Below, piece after piece: positions 36,827-45,799 of a stretch of DNA of 64,000 bases. Source of the stretch: Promethearchaeota archaeon (GTDB taxonomy: Archaea; Asgardarchaeota; Lokiarchaeia; Sigyniarchaeales; SOKP01); the NCBI GenBank assembly GCA_030603385.1, contig JAUVXW010000003.1, positions 62,001-126,000 of the forward strand, written 5' to 3'. Each line of letters begins with the position of its first letter. The stretch's first letter is position 1. Made by a program: the position numbers and the translations under genes. Under the pieces are notes generated by a model. The model worked only from the letters and a program-made list of their open reading frames with translations. It made no database searches and was not told where the DNA came from.

Positions 36827-38107
36827 ATGTTAAATAAGAAAGGAGAAGTCCAATGTATTAATGATGAAATACTTGAAAAGATGAGTTTGAAACATCGCTA
36901 TAATTTCTTAAATAACAATTTAATGAGCATTTTAAAACCCGATGACTTTAATTTCTTAAAACAAGCTCAAAAGTTTTTTCTTAGATTTGAAAAAAAAAAT
37001 AATATCACCCATAATGAAGATTTCTATGATTGGATTCCTGAAATTGGAAAGGAAGGTTTAGTCACCAGAATAAATAGTTTTAAAGAATTAGGGTTAAATT
37101 ATGAACCATATGGAATGACAGCCGAATTCATGAGGTGTTTAGCTATTGATTTTTTTGATCCTCAATTAGCTATGGGAGTCGGGGCGAATGTTTTATGTGT
37201 AAATCCTCTAATGTCTCATCATGAAGATGTGGATGAACGTTTGAAAGCACTTAAAGAATTGGTTACAGGAGAAAAGATTGGATGTATATGTATTACTGAA
37301 CCAGAAAGAGGTTCTGATGCGTTACATATGTTAACAACTTGTGAAGAAAATAAGGATGGCAGCTATACTATAAATGGTGAAAAAATTTATCAAACTAATG
37401 GAGCTAAAGCAGATTTAGCCGTAGTATATGCTGTTGCAGAGGAAAATAACGGAAATACAATGGCCCAATTTTTAGTAGATACATCATGGGAAGGATGGAA
37501 TGTTGAAAGGTTGAATATCCCTTGGACGCCAAGAGTATCTATCGGGAAGGAAACTTTTACAAATTTAAGAGTTCCTGCAGAATATGTTTTAGCCAAGCCA
37601 GGTATGGGTAGGGAACACCTTTTTGAAGGATTAAATTTGGAGCGGTTAGGTATCGTACTACTTAACGTATCAGAAGCGTGGAATGCAATTTCTCATGCCA
37701 CAATATATGCGAATATGAGAAAACAGTTTGATCAAGAGATATTAAAATATCAGGGAGTTGGGTTTCCCTTAGCAGATATGTGGGCAAAAACTATGAGTCT
37801 TACTTTAGCAGCATTACATATCTGTCAAATCATTGATGAAAAAATAGAGCAATTTGGCACTCTTCCGCAGAATTTTAATTTAACTCTTGTTGTAACTGCT
37901 TCGCAATTAAAATCTCAAAGTGCTAAATTAACTGAAAGAGTTTGTTTTGGGTGCGCTGATCTAATGGGAGGTGCTGGTTTGTGTGACAATACTTTAATGA
38001 GTGATTTATTAGGAATATCAAGAATTCATCAAGTTGGAGGAGGAACATCTCAAATTCAGAAGTATATTATGTCTTTGGCTCTAAGACAGCTTTTTAAGCT
38101 TCTATAA
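36827..38107 (+). CDS. Acyl-CoA dehydrogenase family protein
   Basis: FAD-dependent acyl-CoA dehydrogenase of 426 residues. It shows CICITEPERGSDALHM (FAD/substrate loop), YTINGEKIYQTNGAKAD, the region ANLRVPAEYV-like TNLRVPAEYVLAKPG, and the C-terminal GGGTSQIQKYIMS. In medium-chain enzymes that last motif is YEGTSQIQ with the catalytic Glu; here Gly replaces Glu. A Glu occurs in GLNLERLGI, the position used as base in isovaleryl-CoA dehydrogenase, so activity is likely with the base moved. It is followed after 34 bases by a crotonase, consistent with a short oxidation module (dehydrogenation then hydration). Confidence 0.88.
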   Translation: MLNKKGEVQCINDEILEKMSLKHRYNFLNNNLMSILKPDDFNFLKQAQKFFLRFEKKNNITHNEDFYDWIPEIGKEGLVTRINSFKELGLNYEPYGMTAEFMRCLAIDFFDPQLAMGVGANVLCVNPLMSHHEDVDERLKALKELVTGEKIGCICITEPERGSDALHMLTTCEENKDGSYTINGEKIYQTNGAKADLAVVYAVAEENNGNTMAQFLVDTSWEGWNVERLNIPWTPRVSIGKETFTNLRVPAEYVLAKPGMGREHLFEGLNLERLGIVLLNVSEAWNAISHATIYANMRKQFDQEILKYQGVGFPLADMWAKTMSLTLAALHICQIIDEKIEQFGTLPQNFNLTLVVTASQLKSQSAKLTERVCFGCADLMGGAGLCDNTLMSDLLGISRIHQVGGGTSQIQKYIMSLALRQLFKLL

Positions 38108-38141
38108 TAAACTTCAATAAAGTTATTAAGAGTAGAATAAA

Positions 38142-38963
38142 ATGAAAATAGAAGATTTAAGTGAAGTAATTTATGAAAAAGAAGAAAATGGAATTTGTAC
38201 GCTTACATTCAATATCCCAAAGAGGAGAAATGCTTTATCCTATGTCACATTCTTAGAGATTTGGACTGTTCTTGATGATATGGAAAAAGATAAGAATGCT
38301 AAAATACTCGTAATTACTGGTTGTAAGGAAGCTAATGCTTTTTCTTCGGGAGGTTATTTTAATATGAAATATGTTACATCTATTTCTCCAGAAATTATGA
38401 AGGAAATCGATCTAATGGATATAGCTCAGAAGAGATTATGTATGAAATTTTGGAGTTTTAATAAACCAGTTATTGCTGCTATTAATGGATTAGCTGTAGG
38501 TATAGGAATTACATTGCCTCTAGTTGGGGCTGATTTGATTTACATGTCAGAAGATGCATGGTTAGGGTTTTATTTTGTAAAACGAGCAGTAATTCCAGAA
38601 TTTAGCTCATCTTTTATCCTTCCTTTTTTAGTTGGTTTTCAAAAAGCAAAAGAAATTATATTTTTTGGTGATAAAATTACTGCTCGTGAAGCAGAAAACC
38701 TTGGATTAGTTAATAAAATATTAGCTCCTAATGATTTAATGCCTTATGCAAGAGAACAAGCCTTACGTTTAATTCCTCCCAAAGCTCCTTCACTTGCTCT
38801 CAATCGAATGAAAAGGGTAATGCATGATTATTTTAAAGATATTTTGTCAAAAACATTGGATTTAGAAAATGAAGCACTTAGGGAATCAATGAAAACTAGT
38901 GATTTTAGAGCAGCGACAAAATCATTAACTACAAAAGAAGATCCTGAATTTAAAGGAAAGTGA
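38142..38963 (+). CDS. Enoyl-CoA hydratase/isomerase (crotonase) family protein
   Basis: Crotonase of 273 residues. Oxyanion-hole parts are AFSSGGYFNMK and AINGLAVGIGITLPL. The active-site stretch VIPEFSSSFILPFLVG has Glu in the position of the general base seen in isomerase-type (ECI2-like) members. It lies 34 bases after the acyl-CoA dehydrogenase and is probably co-transcribed. The other crotonase at 14360 belongs to a different subfamily. A T-tract follows about 30 bases on. Confidence 0.85.
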   Translation: MKIEDLSEVIYEKEENGICTLTFNIPKRRNALSYVTFLEIWTVLDDMEKDKNAKILVITGCKEANAFSSGGYFNMKYVTSISPEIMKEIDLMDIAQKRLCMKFWSFNKPVIAAINGLAVGIGITLPLVGADLIYMSEDAWLGFYFVKRAVIPEFSSSFILPFLVGFQKAKEIIFFGDKITAREAENLGLVNKILAPNDLMPYAREQALRLIPPKAPSLALNRMKRVMHDYFKDILSKTLDLENEALRESMKTSDFRAATKSLTTKEDPEFKGK

Positions 38964-38994
38964 ATAAAGTTATTATTTTAAAATTAATAGTATA

Positions 38995-39006
38995 GTTTTT
39001 TTTTTC
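38995..39006 (+). terminator. T-tract terminator after the acyl-CoA dehydrogenase/crotonase pair
   Basis: Nine or more consecutive T on the coding strand about 30 bases after the crotonase stop, before pyrG. Plausible archaeal terminator. Confidence 0.45.
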
Positions 39007-39097
39007 ATCGAAACTCTTATTAAATGTGCGGGATATTTAATATTTTTATTTTGAAGGATTTATAAAAAAAGTTTTTTACAAAGAGAAAGTCGATATT

Positions 39098-40780
39098 ATG
39101 AATACGAAGTGTAAATTTGTATTTGTTACGGGAGGTGTTATGTCTGGAATTGGAAAAGGCGTCGCTACTGCCAGTATTGGGAAAGTTCTTCAATTTCGGG
39201 GTTTTAAAATATCCGTGGTTAAAATCGATCCTTATCTAAATGTGGATCCCGGAACATTAAATCCCATAGAGCATGGAGAATGCTTTATTACAGAAGATGT
39301 ATGGGAATTTGAGCCCGTTTACGAATCTGATGAAAGATCATACCGAATCTCAGAAATCGATCAAGATTTCGGTACGTATTCCAGAATACTGGGTATTGAG
39401 ATGCACCCTTCTCATAACATAACATCAGGGCAAATATATCTTTCTACAATCCTTAGTGAAAGAAAGGGAAGATTTTTAGGAAAAACAGTTCAGATAATTC
39501 CACATGTTACTGACATAATTAAAGAAAGGTTAATGGAAATTGCTGAAAAGGAAGTCTTAGATGTGTTATTAATTGAATGTGGTGGAACTGTAGGGGATTT
39601 AGAGTCAAGTATCTTTTTAGAGGCATTCAGGCAAATAAAATTAGAATCACCTAAACGAACTGCTTTTATTCATGTGACCTTAGTACCATATTCTCGGGCA
39701 GTAGGGCAACAGAAGTCCAAACCAACTCAACATTCTGTTAAGATGCTTCAAAGTATTGGATTACAACCTGATATAATAATAGGGAGAAGTGAAAAACCCT
39801 TAGATATGGCGGTAAAACGAAAAATCTCACTCTATACTAATGTACCTGAAAATGCCGTAATTTCAAATCCAGACTTAGAGGTTATATATGAATTACCTTT
39901 ACTTTTTGAGGAGCAGGGGTTAGGAGACCTAATATGTGAGCTTATAGACCTCAAGGCAAAATTAGTATCTTATAATGAAGTTACCAATTACTCTGAATGG
40001 TTAAAAATGGTTGAATTATTCAAGAAACCTAAAGACACTATAAAAATAGCTATGCCTGGCAAATATTTTAATATTTCAGATTCCTATATCTCTATTAATG
40101 TTGCTTTAGAAGATGCTGCCGCCCATCATGGATACAAAACAGAATTAAAAATGATAGATATTGATGAAAATACGAATATTCAGGAAGAACTAAATGATTG
40201 TGATGGTGTCTTACTAACACCTGGATTTGGTGAAAGAGCTGTAGAAGGAATGATTACATCTGCAGAATATGTAATGGAAAACAAACTGCCCTTTCTTGGT
40301 GTATGTTTCGGGGCTCAACTGTTTTTTATAGCATTTTGTAGGAAATATTTAGGTTTAAAAGGAGCCAATTCGACAGAAATTGATCCAAACACTCAATATC
40401 CCGTGATAGATCTCTTAGAGAGTCAAAAAAGCGTTACTGAGAAAGGAGGAACTATGAGATTAGGTGCTCAAAAAATTTTAGTTGAAAAAGGAACAAAATT
40501 ATTTGAAGCATACAAACAAAATGAGATTTTTGAAAGATTTAGGCACAGATTTCATATTCAAGAACAATTTATCACTGATGAAGCTAAAAATAAAGGTATG
40601 GTTATTTCTAGTCGAGATGAAACAGGTAAGATTATAAACAGTATTGAACTAAAAAGAAAGGATCATTGGATGGTTGGTGTTCAATTTCATCCTGAATTCA
40701 AATCAAGACCATATAAACCATCTCCAATGTATTTCGATTTCTTAAAAGAGTGTATAAAGTATAAAAAGTCGAAAAAATGA
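39098..40780 (+). CDS. pyrG: CTP synthase, with an insertion in the synthetase domain
   Basis: CTP synthase, forming CTP from UTP, ATP and glutamine. The synthetase domain has GGVMSGIGKGVATAS, KIDPYLNVDPGTLNPIEHGE, HNITSGQIYLSTILSER and GKTVQIIPHVTDIIK. The glutaminase domain has LTPGFGERA, the nucleophile Cys in LGVCFGAQ, and the closing GVQFHPEFKSRP. Between HGECFITED and DQDFGTYSRILG, where most enzymes have a short acidic loop, there is an extra stretch of about 16 residues (EFEPVYESDERSYRISEI). The Mg-binding DxDxG part is kept as DQDFG. The length (560) is otherwise normal. It is convergent with the large helical-repeat gene. Confidence 0.92.
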   Translation: MNTKCKFVFVTGGVMSGIGKGVATASIGKVLQFRGFKISVVKIDPYLNVDPGTLNPIEHGECFITEDVWEFEPVYESDERSYRISEIDQDFGTYSRILGIEMHPSHNITSGQIYLSTILSERKGRFLGKTVQIIPHVTDIIKERLMEIAEKEVLDVLLIECGGTVGDLESSIFLEAFRQIKLESPKRTAFIHVTLVPYSRAVGQQKSKPTQHSVKMLQSIGLQPDIIIGRSEKPLDMAVKRKISLYTNVPENAVISNPDLEVIYELPLLFEEQGLGDLICELIDLKAKLVSYNEVTNYSEWLKMVELFKKPKDTIKIAMPGKYFNISDSYISINVALEDAAAHHGYKTELKMIDIDENTNIQEELNDCDGVLLTPGFGERAVEGMITSAEYVMENKLPFLGVCFGAQLFFIAFCRKYLGLKGANSTEIDPNTQYPVIDLLESQKSVTEKGGTMRLGAQKILVEKGTKLFEAYKQNEIFERFRHRFHIQEQFITDEAKNKGMVISSRDETGKIINSIELKRKDHWMVGVQFHPEFKSRPYKPSPMYFDFLKECIKYKKSKK

Positions 40781-40795
40781 TGAATCGTTTCTTTT

Positions 40796-43648
40796 TTAAA
40801 TTATTGTAACTTCTGACATTTCTCTTAGAACCTTGATATGATTGGTGAACTCATCATTCGAACATAGATTTAGTAATTCTTTCTTCGAAATTTCAGCAGC
40901 ATCATTTTTTTCTCTAAATTCAAAAGGCGAGAGAATACCAGAAGAACTCTTCTCCTTCAATTTATTAACTATTTTCTCAATTTCTTGGTTAAATTCATCC
41001 AAATTTTCTAAGTTTTCAGATAATGCTGCTGGAAGACTTGAATGTACTTTTTTCAAAGAATTTGAATACTTTAGAAGTGTCTTAGAAAATTCAAGTCTTG
41101 ATTCTATGATTTCATGCATTTTTTCTGATTCATCTAAGAGCTTAAACATAATTTCGTAATACTTAATTTCATTTTTATCTCTATTAAGAAATTTTGTTAA
41201 GTTGATAATTTTTTGAGATGCATCAAAATCCTTAAAATTTTCATAATCTCTAATTCTATTTTCAGTATCTTTGATATCGAGTTGAAGTTGTTCTAGTTTC
41301 TGGTTGCTTAGATATTTGTCTAATTTCATTATTTTTTTTTGGTATTCTTGTTCATCAAGAACTGTTCTTGTAGTTTCAAACACTTCTGGTAGCGGAGTAT
41401 ATAAATATTTTAGTAGCAATATATATATCGAATGTTCTGGATTAGCGACTTTGTAATCAAAGAATTCGATAGTATCAATATTTTCTCTTAAATCTACTAA
41501 TAGTTTAAAGAATTTTCTAATAGCTAACATATTTTGTTGGGCATCAAAAGCAATTTGATACATCTCTTTAAAATATTTATTATAAAATCTGTTTGCTAAA
41601 TCAAGTTTTTGAAGAAATGAATTTACAATTGGGATTAGTTCTCCTGTAAAACCTGATTTTTTATATTCAGTACCAATATCTTTTAAACGCTCTTCTTCAC
41701 GATATGTAATTATTTTAATTATTAACTCAGGAAAATCTTTTGTAACAATATCATATGTTTTTATGAAGTATCCTTTTTTACTTAGAACTGGAACGATTGT
41801 ATTAATTGTCATTGTCCGTTGTTGAATTGCTTTAAGATCTTCTGAAAGTATTCGGTTAATATGTTCATCGATATTTTGCTTTTTCTCAAAATTTGCAACT
41901 TTACGATCTTTTAATAATTGATTGAGTCTAATTCCTCTGATTTGCGCATTCCTACCACCAAACATCTCAATAAAAATTGTTCCAAGAATCCTAAAAGCCA
42001 AAGCTGCTGTTAATTTTTTATCTTTTTCCGCATTTATTAAAATCTGATTAGTCAACATTGTTAGTAAACGAAATATAAATGTTCTTTCTTTTTCTCTTGG
42101 AATTTCTTTTATTTTTTCATGATACTGCTCTTGTATTTGATCCACTGGAAACTTATTTTCCCATAGAAAATCTAAGATTCGATCTCCCTCTGGGTCTGAA
42201 AGGATATCAAGAAAACGAGGAATAATTTCTGCTATTGCATTAGCCCAACTAAAATGCTCTTTTGCCAAGGGAATTTCATCATGGAATTCCGCCAACAAAT
42301 CATGAATTAAACCTCCTTTCTCAATCATCTTAGGTCCATTATATCTACCGAGAGTGTGGATAAGTATTTCATCAAAATTTGGCTCTGAAGACAAAGGCAT
42401 ACGTACTTCTATCTTCTCTAAAAATGCCTTAAATAAGTTGAATAGGCTTCTAACTTTATGATTTGATCTATTTATAATAAATTGATTGATTTCTGCATTA
42501 TTTAAATTACTTAATTCATTTAAGGAATTTGCAAACATGATTGCTCCATTAAATAATAACTCTACTTTTTCGGGTTCATGATAAGAAGCTGTTTCTGAGA
42601 ATTTAAATAAAAATTTTGCTAGATCAGAGCCAAGATATTCTCTGTGTTGTTCTGGAATTTGATCAATTGCATTTAATAATTCTTCCATTAACATTTGAAT
42701 CATGTCCTGACCCACTATAAGAGAATATTTCTTTTCTGCTCGTTTCAAAAAAGCTTCAACATCTGTAAATTGAATTCGTTTTTCTTCTTTCCCTAACAAA
42801 TGAATTAGAATATCTTCTAAGCTTTCACATTTTTCAATTGAACCTCCATTCTTAATTTCATTCAAAAATGCTATAAATAAATCTAATATTGTAAAAAATT
42901 TGTTCTTACTTCTTTTTATTATTTCTTGATTGATTTGCTCCTTAGATATTCCATTTAGATTAGAAAGTGCCCTATTGAAAAATAATACATGATTTAATAT
43001 TCCCTCTAAGGTTTCAGCAGGTAGATTCTCAACATTTTGAGAGAACTTAAACAGATATTTAGGAATCTCAGAGCTAATATAATCTTGAATATTTTCATCT
43101 ACTTTAGAAAAGGTTGTTATTATTTTTTTTGAGTAATTTTGTGATTTTTCCTCTCCAATTTTGGTTTTAAAATTCTTCTCAGCACGTTTGATAAATAATT
43201 CTAAATCATTTAATTGAGCAATTTCAGCTTTATCTCCAAAAATATAAGTGAGAACATCTTCGAAATTTCTACCTTTTTCAAAAATTCCCCCATTTTTAGC
43301 TTTCTCAACTAGAATATTTAGTAAATCAGAGAGGTTTCGCACTTTATTATTGCTTCTCTTAATTAAAAGTTGATTCATTTGATTACTATCTTTATTTATT
43401 AAATCTCTTAGTGACTCTGCAAATATTGAAACGTGCTTTAGAACGTTTTCAACTATTCCTGGGGATACATCCTCAATTTCTTGAGAATAATTAAATATGA
43501 ATCTTGGGATCTCTGAACCAATAACACGTCTAAATGTAGCAGGAATTTCATTCGTAGTTTTTCTTATGGTTTCCAACGTGGATGTCGCTTGTGCTTCTCC
43601 CAATTTTTCTTTAAATTGTCTTTCAGCTCTTTTTAAAAAAACTTCCAT
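40796..43648 (-). CDS. Large helical protein with three 148-residue tandem repeats, unrecognised
   Basis: Not recognised. 950 residues. Residues 1-148, 149-296 and 297-441 are three tandem copies of one unit: each starts with (V/L)ExF(L/I)KRAE, has S(E/D)(I/L)xxxxF near position 45-51, an NQxxIxRS(N/K) element near 90-100, and ends with ED(V/I)L or DEILIHxLG. The spacing is exactly 148 in the first two copies. Residues 442-750 are helical; about 750-930 are highly charged and likely coiled coil (EQLQLDIKDTENRIRDYENF). No signal peptide, membrane segment or catalytic motif. A scaffold or cytoskeleton-associated role is plausible in an Asgard cell, but this is speculation. Confidence 0.8.
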   Translation of the reverse strand: MEVFLKRAERQFKEKLGEAQATSTLETIRKTTNEIPATFRRVIGSEIPRFIFNYSQEIEDVSPGIVENVLKHVSIFAESLRDLINKDSNQMNQLLIKRSNNKVRNLSDLLNILVEKAKNGGIFEKGRNFEDVLTYIFGDKAEIAQLNDLELFIKRAEKNFKTKIGEEKSQNYSKKIITTFSKVDENIQDYISSEIPKYLFKFSQNVENLPAETLEGILNHVLFFNRALSNLNGISKEQINQEIIKRSKNKFFTILDLFIAFLNEIKNGGSIEKCESLEDILIHLLGKEEKRIQFTDVEAFLKRAEKKYSLIVGQDMIQMLMEELLNAIDQIPEQHREYLGSDLAKFLFKFSETASYHEPEKVELLFNGAIMFANSLNELSNLNNAEINQFIINRSNHKVRSLFNLFKAFLEKIEVRMPLSSEPNFDEILIHTLGRYNGPKMIEKGGLIHDLLAEFHDEIPLAKEHFSWANAIAEIIPRFLDILSDPEGDRILDFLWENKFPVDQIQEQYHEKIKEIPREKERTFIFRLLTMLTNQILINAEKDKKLTAALAFRILGTIFIEMFGGRNAQIRGIRLNQLLKDRKVANFEKKQNIDEHINRILSEDLKAIQQRTMTINTIVPVLSKKGYFIKTYDIVTKDFPELIIKIITYREEERLKDIGTEYKKSGFTGELIPIVNSFLQKLDLANRFYNKYFKEMYQIAFDAQQNMLAIRKFFKLLVDLRENIDTIEFFDYKVANPEHSIYILLLKYLYTPLPEVFETTRTVLDEQEYQKKIMKLDKYLSNQKLEQLQLDIKDTENRIRDYENFKDFDASQKIINLTKFLNRDKNEIKYYEIMFKLLDESEKMHEIIESRLEFSKTLLKYSNSLKKVHSSLPAALSENLENLDEFNQEIEKIVNKLKEKSSSGILSPFEFREKNDAAEISKKELLNLCSNDEFTNHIKVLREMSEVTII

Positions 43649-43958
43649 TATTTTAACACATTCAAATCAAATAAGAAATATTGAACACTCACTTTTAAAA
43701 TGAATTCGTTCAAATTTATAATCAGATAAATAAATAACCTAGAAAATAAATTTAAATTTATGTTTCTTTAACTTTTTCCTCTTCATATAGAGCAACTTTC
43801 ATATCTTATATTAGAAATAAACTAAAAGAGTTGACATTTTGATTTATATGATTTAATAATATATGAGAAAGAGTAAAAAGATAAAAAAGTATAAAAAAAG
43901 AAACTTGAATAAGAAACAACAATCGAAATGATATATCCTAAAATTGCATTCTATTCAA
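43649..43958. other. AT-rich intergenic region
   Basis: About 310 bases upstream of the helical-repeat gene and downstream of the transporter operon. No open frame on either strand beyond shadows and no recognisable RNA or repeat. It presumably holds the promoter of the minus-strand gene and the terminator of the opp operon. Confidence 0.5.
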
Positions 43959-45722
43959 TTAATTATCATAAACTAAGGTCTCTGATTCTTTTTGTTCTAA
44001 TGCCTTCTTTTGCATCCAAACAGGGGGATTCACACACCAAATGTAATGTCCCTCTTCGATTGTTATTTTATGAGGCGTTTTACGCATACATTCTTTCGTT
44101 CTTGCATCTGAAATACACCGGGGATTAAAAGTACATCCTGAAGGAGGTGCAATTGGACTCGGAACCTCACCCTTAATAACAAACTTAATTTCTTTATCGC
44201 TAGGATCAAGCTCAGTTCTTGAAGCTAATAATGCTTGAGAATAAGGATGAGTAGTATTGGAAAATATTTGATCAGTCTCCCCAACCTCAACGAATTTGCC
44301 AAGATACATAACCGCAACTCTATCGGCAATGTGATTAACAACAGCTAAGTTGTGTGTTATAAATAAAAATCCGTAACCATAAGTTTTCTGCAACGCTTTT
44401 AACAAATTAAGAATTTGAGCTTGAACTGAAACATCTAGAGCGGATGTAGGCTCATCTAAAATTATTAATTCCGGATTACTTGCGAGGGCTCTCGCAATGA
44501 TAATTCTTTGTTTTTGACCACCTGAAAACTCATGAGGGAAGCGATCCATATGTTCTCGCTTTAAGGAAACTTCATCTAACAGTTTTAACACTCGTCTTCT
44601 AATTTCTTCTTTCTTGGTAATCCCTAATAAATTCCGCAGCGGTTCTGCTATGATATTAACAACTTTCATTCGAGGATTTAATGATGCATCAGGATCTTGA
44701 AAAACGATTTGAATTTTTTGTCTTAGAAATTTTGCATAATCATTAGGAATAGGTTCACCATTAAATATAATTTCACCTGCTTCTTTTGGAACTAATCCTA
44801 AAATAGCTTTCGCAATGGTAGTTTTTCCACAGCCACTTTCTCCTACTAAACCTACAGTTTCGCCAGTATTTATATTGAAAGTGACACCATCAACAGCTTT
44901 AACGGATCCAAACTGTCTTTTTAACATTCCTCCAATCAAAGGATAATAGACTTTTAAATTTCTTACTTCTAATAATTTTTGATTTTTTTCAAGAATATTG
45001 ATGTCTCTGTATTGATCGAAAGCTAAGTTGGATTGAGCTAAAATTTTTACGATAATGCTTACTATTATTGTGATTACTACCCCCCACACAAGATGAGTAA
45101 AAAAACCTTGGATGAAAGCTGCCTCTTTTAATTCAAATATGTGCGCCAAGTAATAGAATCCGGGTATTATCGTTATCATGATAATGGTATTTTTATTTGT
45201 TAGAAACTGGGCTTTATTTCCCCAATTTATGAAAAAACCATTAATACCAACTATAATCAACATTATTAAAAAAAGCGCCAAACCAGCTGAATATACATCG
45301 TCTTTTTCACTGGTGACCATAAGTCTTACTACATCATTAGTAATTCTCAATAAAAAACCCAAAGCATATAACATAGCCTGAAAACTAATGATAAGAATAG
45401 AAGATTCTATAAATTCTTTATTAGCTGATTTCGATACTATAATTGAGGATATCCCTATCGTTATCAAAATAACTATAAGATCAGAAATTATGGATAATGT
45501 AAATCCTGCTCCAAGAAAATAGAGAAATATGAATTTAAAAGAAATGTTAAGGAAAAACCAAATCAAATTCACAATGATTACAAAAGAATCATTCCAATCT
45601 TTTCTTTTCGCATATGCCTTTAAAAAAGACACCCCATAAAAAAGTACTAAAATAGAGATGAGAAATCCAATAACTAACTCAGATAAAAATAATCCCGTGG
45701 ATATATTTGATGGTATTTGCAT
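43959..45722 (-). CDS. Oligopeptide ABC transporter ATPase (OppF/DppF-type) with N-terminal membrane domain
   Basis: 587 residues. The first ~240 contain about six hydrophobic membrane segments (for example LVIGFLISILVLFYGVSF and GVVITIIVSIIVKIL). From about 250 there is a complete OppF-type ATPase: Walker A GLVGESGCGKTT at about 292, Q-loop VFQDPDASLNPR, signature FSGGQKQR, Walker B LIILDEPTSALD, and the OppF C-terminal segment with GCTFNPRC, whose Cys residues can bind an Fe-S cluster or metal. Ordinary OppF proteins have no membrane part. The last gene of the operon oppB-C-D-F; ATG preceded by AGGA. It probably energises uptake of peptides through OppBC; the extra domain may anchor or regulate. 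Confidence 0.85.
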   Translation of the reverse strand: MQIPSNISTGLFLSELVIGFLISILVLFYGVSFLKAYAKRKDWNDSFVIIVNLIWFFLNISFKFIFLYFLGAGFTLSIISDLIVILITIGISSIIVSKSANKEFIESSILIISFQAMLYALGFLLRITNDVVRLMVTSEKDDVYSAGLALFLIMLIIVGINGFFINWGNKAQFLTNKNTIIMITIIPGFYYLAHIFELKEAAFIQGFFTHLVWGVVITIIVSIIVKILAQSNLAFDQYRDINILEKNQKLLEVRNLKVYYPLIGGMLKRQFGSVKAVDGVTFNINTGETVGLVGESGCGKTTIAKAILGLVPKEAGEIIFNGEPIPNDYAKFLRQKIQIVFQDPDASLNPRMKVVNIIAEPLRNLLGITKKEEIRRRVLKLLDEVSLKREHMDRFPHEFSGGQKQRIIIARALASNPELIILDEPTSALDVSVQAQILNLLKALQKTYGYGFLFITHNLAVVNHIADRVAVMYLGKFVEVGETDQIFSNTTHPYSQALLASRTELDPSDKEIKFVIKGEVPSPIAPPSGCTFNPRCISDARTKECMRKTPHKITIEEGHYIWCVNPPVWMQKKALEQKESETLVYDN

Positions 45723-45799
45723 ATTAAATCCTTTTTTTCATAATTTTTCAATGTTTATATATTAATATTTTATTTTTCATTTACTCATTTATCTAAGAA

